Shown here: positions 57,360-64,000 of the stretch, piece by piece
Numbering within the stretch: the first letter of the stretch is position 1
How the letters are laid out: every line of letters begins with the position of its first letter
Position numbers and translations under genes: made by a program
The notes under the pieces: generated by a model
Told to the model about the DNA's origin: nothing
Database searches by the model: none
What the model saw: only the letters and a program-made list of their open reading frames with translations
Origin: Planctomycetaceae bacterium
GTDB lineage: Bacteria > Planctomycetota > Planctomycetia > Planctomycetales > Planctomycetaceae
DNA: 64,000 nt
NCBI GenBank assembly: GCA_028284485.1
Contig: JANQRQ010000192.1
Coordinates: 18,032 to 82,031 of the forward strand
Direction: 5' to 3'

Positions 57360-58358
57360 ATGTTTCGCCGAATTTCCAAGTCGATCCGCCAGCGTCTGCT
57401 GTTTCTGACGGCAGGTAATCTGCTGTTGATGGGAGTCATTCTTGCGAATCTGTTGTCGGGCGACGACTCGACGACGGCATCGGCTCTGGACAGATTCGGC
57501 ACCGTGCTTATGGACGCCGGTCCGAATGTGGCCCCGGTTATCCTGGCGGGACTCGGTCTCACCGGAATCATTTTCGCCGGAGCTCTCGACCTGTCGATCG
57601 GATCGATGATGGTCGTCGCCGGAACAGTATTCGGAATTCTGTTCTCGCGGGGCTTTGATCCCGCGGCCTGCTTTTTGGGCTGTTTTCTGACAGCTTTTGT
57701 TTTATCAAACTTCAATGGACTGTTGATTCGTTGGCTCGAAATCTCCCCGATCATCGTGACCTTAGCCGGCCTGACCTTCTATCGCGGCTTGGCATTGATC
57801 ATGGCTGACGCCTTCATTCCGGACTTCGGCGGCAGCATCGCGGTCCACGACGATGCCTACCATGGTCCGGGCCAGCGGTACCCCGGTCAGATTCTTTTGA
57901 TCGCCATTCTCGCTGCGCTGGCCTGGGAAACGTGGGGCAAGCTGCCGCGTGTTTGGTTGGCTCATGGCTGTTCCCCAGAGGCGTGCCGTCTGCACGGACT
58001 CAAGCCGGGACTGATATTACAAAGCACATTTTTTGCCGGTGGTATCTTTCTTGGACTCGCCGCATTGGTCGACGTCACAAATCGGCAGAATCTCGAGCCG
58101 GCCCGTATGGCGCGCGGTTTCGAATTGGAGGTTATCGGCGCGATCGTACTCGGGGGAACCAACATATTCGGTGGTGAAGGAAGCTTTCTTGGGACGATCC
58201 TGGGCGCATTCTTTTTGTACTTTGTGGGGCAGACTCTGCTGTACGCCGACGTCGACTTGTATTACCGCGAAGCAATTCAAGGAGCGTTAATCGTTATTGT
58301 CATTGGTGTCGATTGCGCGCTCCACCGCCGACAGAAGCTGCTGGATGAACTGAAATGA
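57360..58358 (+). CDS. Sugar ABC transporter permease, RbsC-like (first)
   Basis: The 332-residue protein has about ten membrane helices. Typical segments are GAGLTGIIFAGALDLSIGSM-like (here LGLTGIIFAGALDLSIGSMM) and VIGAIVLGGTNIFGGEGS, near the usual EAA region of RbsC. With the next permease it should form a heterodimer that imports a sugar. I chose ATG 57360; GTG 57282 adds 26 basic residues. It overlaps the second permease by 4 bp. No ATPase gene is in the operon. Confidence 0.86.
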   Translation: MFRRISKSIRQRLLFLTAGNLLLMGVILANLLSGDDSTTASALDRFGTVLMDAGPNVAPVILAGLGLTGIIFAGALDLSIGSMMVVAGTVFGILFSRGFDPAACFLGCFLTAFVLSNFNGLLIRWLEISPIIVTLAGLTFYRGLALIMADAFIPDFGGSIAVHDDAYHGPGQRYPGQILLIAILAALAWETWGKLPRVWLAHGCSPEACRLHGLKPGLILQSTFFAGGIFLGLAALVDVTNRQNLEPARMARGFELEVIGAIVLGGTNIFGGEGSFLGTILGAFFLYFVGQTLLYADVDLYYREAIQGALIVIVIGVDCALHRRQKLLDELK

Positions 58359-59356
58359 GACCGTACCTGCTTCCAATCCTGCTTCTCGCGGAAATAGCCT
58401 TATTCACGGCGATTAGCGACGTGCAATTCGGTTCGGTTGCCGATTTCGTGGACTACTTCCGCTACTACTTGATGGACTTGGTGCCGCAGGCTGCACCGGT
58501 GTTGATTTTGTCATTCGGCATGACAGTCGTCATGTTGACGGCAGGCATCGATCTTTCTGTCGGTTCGATGGTCGTGCTGGTTGCCTGCGTGATGTCGCAG
58601 TTTGAGGGAGATCAGCAGTTTTGGATGACGGCCATTCCAATCGGCATAGGCCTGGCATTCACGTTGGGATTTGTGAACGGGTCGCTGGTGGCGTGGCTCG
58701 ACGTGCCGCCCATCATTGCAACGCTCGGCACGATGATGTTCTATCGCGGTGCTTGCTCGATCGTGATGGGCGACCGCGAGAACGATCCGTTTTACGACGT
58801 CCCCGGCTATGAATGGTTTGCGGGAACGGTCGGAACGGTCGTCGTCGTCGGTATTCTGTTTGCTCTTGGGGGATCGTGGCTGCAATGGTCGCGCTGGCGA
58901 CGCGAGCTTCTGATGCTTGGCGGGAATCGGGTTGCCGCACGATACGCCGGAATTCCAGTCACGAAGCGCCTTTTGCAGGTTTATTCCCTGATGGGTCTGT
59001 TGACGTTTCCCGCAGCTCTTTGCTTTACAGCACACGATGGGGCAGTCAACGCGGGTTCGCTTCCGGGGTTGGAACTCAAAGTGATCGTGGCCGTCGTGCT
59101 CGGAGGGACGCAAGTCGAAGGGGGAAAAGGTTCGGTGTTCGGTTCCGTCATCGGAGCATTATTAATTGCAGTTCTCGATGAGGGATTGCGTGGGGCATCC
59201 GGATGGGGAGACCGGAATTTGCCGTTCGAGATTAGCCATTTGAGATTCGTTCTATTGGGCGGACTACTGCTGCTGGGCGTGTGGTTGAACTCACATGCCG
59301 ATAAGAGTCGTCCATTGAATCCGGCCTCTCCAACAGCAACGCCGAAACCGACGTAG
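58355..59356 (+). CDS. Sugar ABC transporter permease, RbsC-like (second)
   Basis: The 333-residue protein is the second membrane half, with about ten helices. It has LSFGMTVVMLTAGIDLSVGS and KVIVAVVLGGTQVEGGKGS, both marks of the family. The gene overlaps the first permease by 4 bp and is followed 110 bp later by a binding-protein gene. Two different permeases in tandem are as in LsrC/LsrD and the rhamnose importers. Confidence 0.87.
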   Translation: MRPYLLPILLLAEIALFTAISDVQFGSVADFVDYFRYYLMDLVPQAAPVLILSFGMTVVMLTAGIDLSVGSMVVLVACVMSQFEGDQQFWMTAIPIGIGLAFTLGFVNGSLVAWLDVPPIIATLGTMMFYRGACSIVMGDRENDPFYDVPGYEWFAGTVGTVVVVGILFALGGSWLQWSRWRRELLMLGGNRVAARYAGIPVTKRLLQVYSLMGLLTFPAALCFTAHDGAVNAGSLPGLELKVIVAVVLGGTQVEGGKGSVFGSVIGALLIAVLDEGLRGASGWGDRNLPFEISHLRFVLLGGLLLLGVWLNSHADKSRPLNPASPTATPKPT

Positions 59357-59466
59357 AAAGTAGGCTTGCGATTCGACTCTCCACGGGCGAGACTCAGTGT
59401 GATAGGCCAACCCAATCGAGGCAGGGCAACGAAAAACGACGTGAATCAACATGCGGGGAGATTGTT

Positions 59467-60534
59467 GTGAGCAATTTTGGAATTCGATGGCCAGGAGATT
59501 CTTTCATCAATCGGGGCCTCGCGGCCTCCGTCTTGGCGTTGCTGGTCGCCGCGGGGCTGTTCGGCATTGTCGGCTGTGGCAGTTCCGGAAACTCATCGTC
59601 CAGCGGTAATGGCGGCGACGAAATTGTCATCGCCATGCTGCCCAAACTGGTCAACATCGACTATTTCGACGCCTGCCAACGAGGGGCCGAACGGGCGGCT
59701 GAAGATTTGGGCATTCGGTTGATCTATGACGGCCCATCCGAACCGAGTGGATCTGAGCAGAATAAATTCATCGAAACCTGGACGCGACAAGGCGTCGATG
59801 CGATTTGCATTGCCCCGAACCAGCCGAAAACCATCAAACGCTTCGTCGAAAAGGCCAAGGAACGTGGAATCAAAGTTCTCACCTGGGATAGCGACGCAGC
59901 CGATAGCGGGCGCGACTTGATGGTTAACCAGGTCGATGACAAGTTGCTGGGAGAAACGCTTATCGACGATATCGCTCGCCAGATGAACGAAGAAGGGGAA
60001 TGGGCGATTGCCATTGCCAGCCTGGAAGCGACGAACCTCAACACCTGGCGACGCTACGCTGAGGAGCGAGCCCTTTCTCATTACCCCAAAATGAAGCTGG
60101 TCGAGACAGTGGTCACGAAAGAAGACGAGTCGGTGGCACGCGAGCAAATCGAATTGCTGCTGAACAAGGAACCCAACCTCAAGGGGATTATCGCCTTCGA
60201 TTCCAACTCGGTACCGGGAGCAGCCGAAGCACTCAAACGGACAGGCCGGGCGGGCGAGGTCGCCTTAACGGGCAATTCGACTCCGGGGCGCATGCGACCT
60301 TACATCAAAGAAGGTGTGCTCGAAAGCTTTTACCTGTGGGATCCCCGTGCGTTGGGGAACCTCACGATTCGACTGGCCGTTAAGATTGTCAACGGCGAGG
60401 AGATTGCACCCGCAATGCCAATCGAGGGGCATCGCGATTTGGTTTTCAGCGAGAATGATTCGACAATGGTGATTCTGTCCGACCCAGTCCGATTCACCAA
60501 AGAGAATATTGACGAATATGACTTCGGTATTTGA
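59467..60534 (+). CDS. Sugar-binding lipoprotein of the ABC importer
   Basis: The 355-residue protein starts at GTG 59467 after GGGGAG and has a lipoprotein signal ending at LFGIVGCGSSG (lipobox, Cys37). It has the periplasmic-binding-protein type 1 fold of RbsB and LsrB: IAMLPKLVNIDYFDACQRGA, GVDAICIAPNQPKTI, VLTWDSDAADSGRD. It captures a monosaccharide or autoinducer-like sugar in the periplasm and feeds the two permeases upstream. The sugar is unknown; RhaS/LsrB-like proteins are the nearest by eye. Confidence 0.88.
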   Translation: MSNFGIRWPGDSFINRGLAASVLALLVAAGLFGIVGCGSSGNSSSSGNGGDEIVIAMLPKLVNIDYFDACQRGAERAAEDLGIRLIYDGPSEPSGSEQNKFIETWTRQGVDAICIAPNQPKTIKRFVEKAKERGIKVLTWDSDAADSGRDLMVNQVDDKLLGETLIDDIARQMNEEGEWAIAIASLEATNLNTWRRYAEERALSHYPKMKLVETVVTKEDESVAREQIELLLNKEPNLKGIIAFDSNSVPGAAEALKRTGRAGEVALTGNSTPGRMRPYIKEGVLESFYLWDPRALGNLTIRLAVKIVNGEEIAPAMPIEGHRDLVFSENDSTMVILSDPVRFTKENIDEYDFGI

Positions 60535-60601
60535 AACGCAGGGCATGGTCCTTCGATCGACTCGGCTTCGATAGGTCAAAGCTTAATTGACAAGATTAAA
60601 T

Positions 60602-60675
60602 CACCACCGAGAACCAGAGGACACGGAGATGGTCATTGACTTTTGTGTCCCGGTGTACTCCGTGCCTCAGTGGTG
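60602..60675. repeat. REP-like imperfect inverted repeat
   Basis: Two 28-base arms (60602-60629 and 60648-60675) are complementary at 20 of 28 positions, around an 18-base loop. The CACCACxGAG...GACACGGAG-like core resembles extragenic palindromes scattered in many bacterial genomes. It sits between the transporter and the sugar-activation genes. Confidence 0.5.
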
Positions 60676-60790
60676 TTTCACATTTCACAAAGCGCAAATC
60701 ACTGTCAGCCTTTGTTCTCTGGAATGAACTGTTTCGGTTTGCCAATGAGTAAAGCCGCGACGCATTCATCGGGACTATCAATTCATTCGT

Positions 60791-62305
60791 ATGCCGCAAA
60801 ATCCCAAACTGAAATCACTGAATGAGCTTGCCGGCATCCTAGACCAAGAGCGTGCCGCATCACGCGAGGTCGTTCATTGCCATGGCGTATTCGACCTGTT
60901 GCACATCGGACACATCCGTTACTTGCAAAAGGCGAAGCAACTCGGCGACCTGCTGGTGGTAACCGTCACGCCCGATCGGTTCGTCAACAAGGGCCCCCAT
61001 CGGCCGGCGTTTGAAGAACAACTGCGCGCCGACGCGATCGCGGCTGTCGAATGCGTAGACTTTGTTGCGATCAACGAATGGCCAACCGCGACCGAAACGA
61101 TTGAATTGTTGAAACCGAACGTTTACGCCAAAGGTGCGGAGTTTCGCGATCGCAAAACTCCCGAGTTGCTGCGTGAGGAGGCGGCAATTAATTCGGCAGG
61201 TGGACGGATCGAACTGGTTGAAGAGGTAACGTCCAGTTCGTCGCAATTGCTGAACGAGTATCTTTCGCCCTTCAGTGATCAAGTCGAGCATTATTTGCGA
61301 ACCTTCCGCCAGTCCGTTCCTGCATCGTCGGTGACCGAGCCACTGTCAAATCTGCGCTCACTGAAAGTGCTGGTCGTGGGCGAGGCGATTATCGACGAGT
61401 ACTATTCGTGCGCGACTTTGGGCGGTTCTTCCAAGGCCCCGATCGTCGCGACTCGATACGAATCGCACGACCGCTACGTCGGCGGTGCATTGGCAGTGGC
61501 TAATCACATTGCTGGTTTATGCGACAATGTCGACCTGCTGGGAATGCTGGGGGAAATCGATTCCCACGAAGAATGGATACGCGGCCAGCTGCGGCCGAAT
61601 GTCAATCCGCAGTTTTCGCTTCGGGCCGATGCACCGACAATCGTGAAACGCCAGTACCGGGAATCGTATTTCGGAGTGCCATTGTTCGAAATGAACACGT
61701 TCTCGCCTCAACCTCTGCGTGGTGATGAGGCCACCGAGCTCGCAAGTCTGCTGGAACAGCGCGCTGGGAACTACGATTTAGTTGTTGTTGCCGACTACGG
61801 ATTGGGAATGCTGAATGCCGAATCAACACGGGCCTTGTGCCAAAACAGCAAATACTTGGCGGTGACAACGCACGCCAGTGCAGCGAATGTGGGGTACCAT
61901 ACGGTCTCGCGTTATGAACAGGCCGATTATTTTTCGATTGCCGAACACGAGCTACGCTTGGAATGCCGGAGCCGCAGCGATGAAATACCGACCATGCTGC
62001 AAGATGTTTCCGATCGCTTACAAGCAGGAATCGCCGCAGTGACGATCGGGAAGCAGGGCTGCATCTGTTACGACGGGAAAGATCTCCACGAAGCGCCTGC
62101 GCTGGCTACCCGCGTCGTTGATCGGACCGGTGCGGGAGATGCCTTTTTCGCCATAACAGCCCTGTGTGCGGCAGCAGACGTTCCACCGAGCATCCTGGCT
62201 TTTCTCGGCAATGTCGCCGCAGCCGAGGCGGTCGCGTCCGTCGGCAATTCCCGATTCTTGGAAGAATTGCCCTTGGGCCGACATGTGGAATCGTTGCTAA
62301 AATAG
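60791..62305 (+). CDS. Fused sugar nucleotidyltransferase-kinase, HldE-like with reversed domain order
   Basis: The 504-residue protein joins two enzymes. Residues 25-165 form a cytidylyltransferase-type domain: HGVFDLLHIGHIRYL with the HxGH motif, VTVTPDRFVNKGP, and EVTSSSSQLLNEY. Residues 185-504 form a PfkB kinase: VGGALAVANHIAGL and RTGAGDAFFAITALC with the catalytic Asp. In HldE the kinase comes first; here it is second. The protein should phosphorylate a heptose or related sugar phosphate and activate it with a nucleotide. It is followed by a sugar epimerase gene with no gap. Confidence 0.85.
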   Translation: MPQNPKLKSLNELAGILDQERAASREVVHCHGVFDLLHIGHIRYLQKAKQLGDLLVVTVTPDRFVNKGPHRPAFEEQLRADAIAAVECVDFVAINEWPTATETIELLKPNVYAKGAEFRDRKTPELLREEAAINSAGGRIELVEEVTSSSSQLLNEYLSPFSDQVEHYLRTFRQSVPASSVTEPLSNLRSLKVLVVGEAIIDEYYSCATLGGSSKAPIVATRYESHDRYVGGALAVANHIAGLCDNVDLLGMLGEIDSHEEWIRGQLRPNVNPQFSLRADAPTIVKRQYRESYFGVPLFEMNTFSPQPLRGDEATELASLLEQRAGNYDLVVVADYGLGMLNAESTRALCQNSKYLAVTTHASAANVGYHTVSRYEQADYFSIAEHELRLECRSRSDEIPTMLQDVSDRLQAGIAAVTIGKQGCICYDGKDLHEAPALATRVVDRTGAGDAFFAITALCAAADVPPSILAFLGNVAAAEAVASVGNSRFLEELPLGRHVESLLK

Positions 62306-62359
62306 ATGCCTGACAGCGATCGCTGCCGCGTTGAATTTGCTCGCAAGCGAGGAACTCCT

Positions 62360-63361
62360 TTGAAGCCGATTCGAACAGTTATGGTAACCGGTGGCGGTGG
62401 GTACGTGGGGGCAGTCCTTGTCCCGAAATTGCTGGCGGCCGGTTATGGCGTCAACGTTTTGGACTTGTTCCTGTACGGGGAACATGTGCTGGATGCCGTT
62501 CGCGAAGATCCCAAACTGAAGTTGATCAAAGGCGATTTGCGGGATGAAACAGCGGTCCGCCAAACTGTCGAGAATTGCGACGCGGTGATTCACCTGGCCT
62601 GCATATCAAACGATCCCAGTTTTGAACTCAATCCCGAGTTGGGAAAGTCGATCAACTACGACGCTTTTCGGCCGCTGGTCGAACTTTCGAAAGCAGCCGG
62701 CGTTCATCGGTTCATTTATGCATCCTCGTCGAGTGTGTATGGAGTTAAAGAGCAAGCCAACGTTACCGAAGAGTTGTCTCTCGAGCCGTTGACCGACTAT
62801 TCCCGCTTTAAGGCGATGTGCGAGGATATCTTGTTGGAGTATCAGTCGCCCGACTTCACGACGGTCATCCTGCGACCAGCGACGGTCTGCGGATATTCTC
62901 CTCGGTTACGGTTGGACCTCACGGTGAATATCCTCACGAATCACGCGGTCAATAACGGGCGAATTCGAGTCTTCGGCGGATCGCAATACCGTCCCAATAT
63001 TCATATCGACGATGTCACTGATCTTTACGTGCGCCTCGTTCAGTTGGACGACTCGGTTGTCGCCGGAAAGATTTGGAACGCCGGCTACGAAAACCAAACA
63101 GTCGCTGATATCGCGACGAGTATCCGCGATTTGATGGAGCGTAACGAGGTCGAAATCGTCACCGAACCGACCGACGATTTGCGTTCCTATCGCATTACGT
63201 CTGAAAAAATTCGCCAGGATATCAGCTATGTTCCGACGCGTTCGATTGCCGACGCCGCGCGCGACTTAATCGCCGCATTCAAAGCGGGCCAGATCCCCAA
63301 TGCGATGACGGACGAGCAGTACTACAATATCAAACGAATGCAATCGTTGAACCTTCAGTAA
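62360..63361 (+). CDS. NAD-dependent epimerase/dehydratase (extended SDR)
   Basis: The 333-residue protein starts at TTG 62360 with GAGGAA five bases upstream; an ATG at 62306, right after the preceding stop, would add 18 residues without similarity. The Rossmann motif is VTGGGGYVGAVL. The catalytic triad is seen in YASSSSVYG and DYSRFKAMCED (YxxxK is YSRFK). RPATVCGYSPRLRLDL is the substrate region. Enzymes of this group change a sugar bound to a nucleotide, for instance epimerase, dehydratase or decarboxylase. It lies between the fusion enzyme and a transketolase gene on one strand, as in glycan-sugar operons. Confidence 0.86.
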   Translation: MKPIRTVMVTGGGGYVGAVLVPKLLAAGYGVNVLDLFLYGEHVLDAVREDPKLKLIKGDLRDETAVRQTVENCDAVIHLACISNDPSFELNPELGKSINYDAFRPLVELSKAAGVHRFIYASSSSVYGVKEQANVTEELSLEPLTDYSRFKAMCEDILLEYQSPDFTTVILRPATVCGYSPRLRLDLTVNILTNHAVNNGRIRVFGGSQYRPNIHIDDVTDLYVRLVQLDDSVVAGKIWNAGYENQTVADIATSIRDLMERNEVEIVTEPTDDLRSYRITSEKIRQDISYVPTRSIADAARDLIAAFKAGQIPNAMTDEQYYNIKRMQSLNLQ

Positions 63362-63375
63362 AGGCTACGCGACGA

Positions 63376-64000
63376 ATGGAGCAATCTGCTCCTAACTTGA
63401 ACGATCTCGCCGAACGGTCCCGACGGATTCGCGCGCGATTGGTGCAGATGTCGCATGCTTCCGGCGCTCCGCATTTGGGGTCATCGCTTTCGTGCGTCGA
63501 CATTTTGGTCGCAGCCTATTGGGGTGTCGTTGCGGCCGACCCGATTATCGCCGGCGATGCCCAACGCGATCGTGTGATTCTTAGCAAAGGACATGCAGCC
63601 CCGGCACTCTATGCCACATTGGCGGAGCGGGGAATTATCGACGCATCGCTGCTGCAAACATTTGGAAAGTCCGGCAGTCACTTGCCGGAACAGATGAGTC
63701 CGGGCTGTGTGGCCGGCGTCGAGGCGGCCACCGGATCCTTGGGGCATGGATTGTCTTTAGGCGCAGGAATGGCGCTGGCCGGTCGCATTCAGGAACGACC
63801 TTACCGTGTCGTCGCCGTCCTCAGCGACGGGGAATGCAACGAAGGCTCCGTTTGGGAAGCAGCAATGTTTTCCGCAGCCCAGCGGCTCAGCAACCTACTG
63901 GCAGTGATCGACTACAATGGTTGGCAAGCCACCGGACGCAGCGATGAGATTCTGGCTTTGGCGCCGCTCAAATCCAAATGGGAAGCATTCGGGTGGAACG
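63376..64000 (+). CDS. Transketolase N-terminal half (runs off the window)
   Basis: 208 residues are visible from ATG 63376. The opening RSRRIRARLVQMSHASGAPH, then ILSKGHAAPALYATLAERG, ATGSLGHGLSLGAGMALAG and VVAVLSDGECNEGSVWEAA are the thiamine diphosphate-binding region of transketolase N-terminal subunits. In many bacteria this type is encoded as two genes (N and C); the C half would lie just beyond the window. The neighbours suggest a role in building a precursor sugar for surface glycans, not central metabolism. Confidence 0.85.
   Translation, partial: MEQSAPNLNDLAERSRRIRARLVQMSHASGAPHLGSSLSCVDILVAAYWGVVAADPIIAGDAQRDRVILSKGHAAPALYATLAERGIIDASLLQTFGKSGSHLPEQMSPGCVAGVEAATGSLGHGLSLGAGMALAGRIQERPYRVVAVLSDGECNEGSVWEAAMFSAAQRLSNLLAVIDYNGWQATGRSDEILALAPLKSKWEAFGWN

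Noticed and set aside
1..64000. Search for CRISPR arrays, insertion sequences, prophage genes, rRNA and tRNA genes
   Set aside because: None seen: no regularly spaced repeats, transposase-like proteins or conserved RNA gene sequences were found by reading.

Overview
The window looks like a chromosomal segment of a planctomycete (Planctomycetia), with moderate GC content (low to mid fifties by eye, not computed). The evidence is indirect but consistent. The cells are Gram-negative in build (LptB, two type I signal peptidases, lipoproteins). There are several long secreted or lipidated proteins of no recognisable family, a DUF1573 protein, an ExeA-like AAA ATPase and many GTG/TTG starts. Genes sit in short operons with few phage-like or IS-like features. 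I saw no rRNA, tRNA, CRISPR array, transposase or integrase.

Layout. 1-9.4 kb (minus strand): a DegT aminotransferase, a thioredoxin-like protein, five genes resembling the complex I membrane arm in the order nuoJ-K-L-M-N, and a PfkB sugar kinase cut by the left edge. 9.7-14.3 kb: a CobW GTPase facing an overlapping three-gene unit (FtsX-type permease, peroxiredoxin-like protein, sugar-type ABC ATPase). 14.5-16.6 kb: a J-domain protein, a small membrane protein, rnpA and yidD. 16.7-21.8 kb (minus): a secreted protein and the translation cluster rpsB-tsf-pyrH-frr with a recognisable promoter. 22.7-27.1 kb: a DUF1573 protein and an iron(II) uptake operon (feoA, feoA, feoB, Cys-rich protein) preceded by a Fur-like palindrome. 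27.4-33.4 kb (plus): a 2-hydroxyacid dehydrogenase, an M20 amidohydrolase, a GCS2 ligase, a short UvrC and a secreted protein. 33.4-35.5 kb: an aldo/keto reductase and an FAD oxidoreductase. 36-44.4 kb: two membrane proteins, lptB, two large signal peptidase I paralogues and lepA. 44.6-48 kb (plus): coaE, rho, ribH, nusB. 48.1-56.6 kb: an MMPL/RND transporter, a PilZ protein, a large acidic lipoprotein, nfo, a hypothetical protein, an ExeA-like ATPase and rsmE. 57.3-60.5 kb: two sugar ABC permeases and a binding protein. 60.8-64 kb: a nucleotidyltransferase-kinase fusion, a sugar epimerase and the start of a transketolase.

Most striking point. The nuoJKLMN-like set keeps the fold and gene order of the complex I membrane arm, but has lost many residues that carry protons in the known enzyme. 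Both NuoK glutamates, the NuoM Glu/Lys/Lys trio and the NuoL glutamate are replaced, and several lysines in L and N are arginine. No nuoA-I or nuoH gene is in the window. This looks like a divergent membrane module with a changed or lost pumping mechanism.

Other links between genes. The sugar permeases and binding protein at 57-60.5 kb have no ATPase beside them, while an unpartnered RbsA-type ATPase lies at 10.8-12.4 kb, so the two may form one importer. The fusion, epimerase and transketolase genes at the right edge suggest synthesis of an activated sugar for surface glycans.
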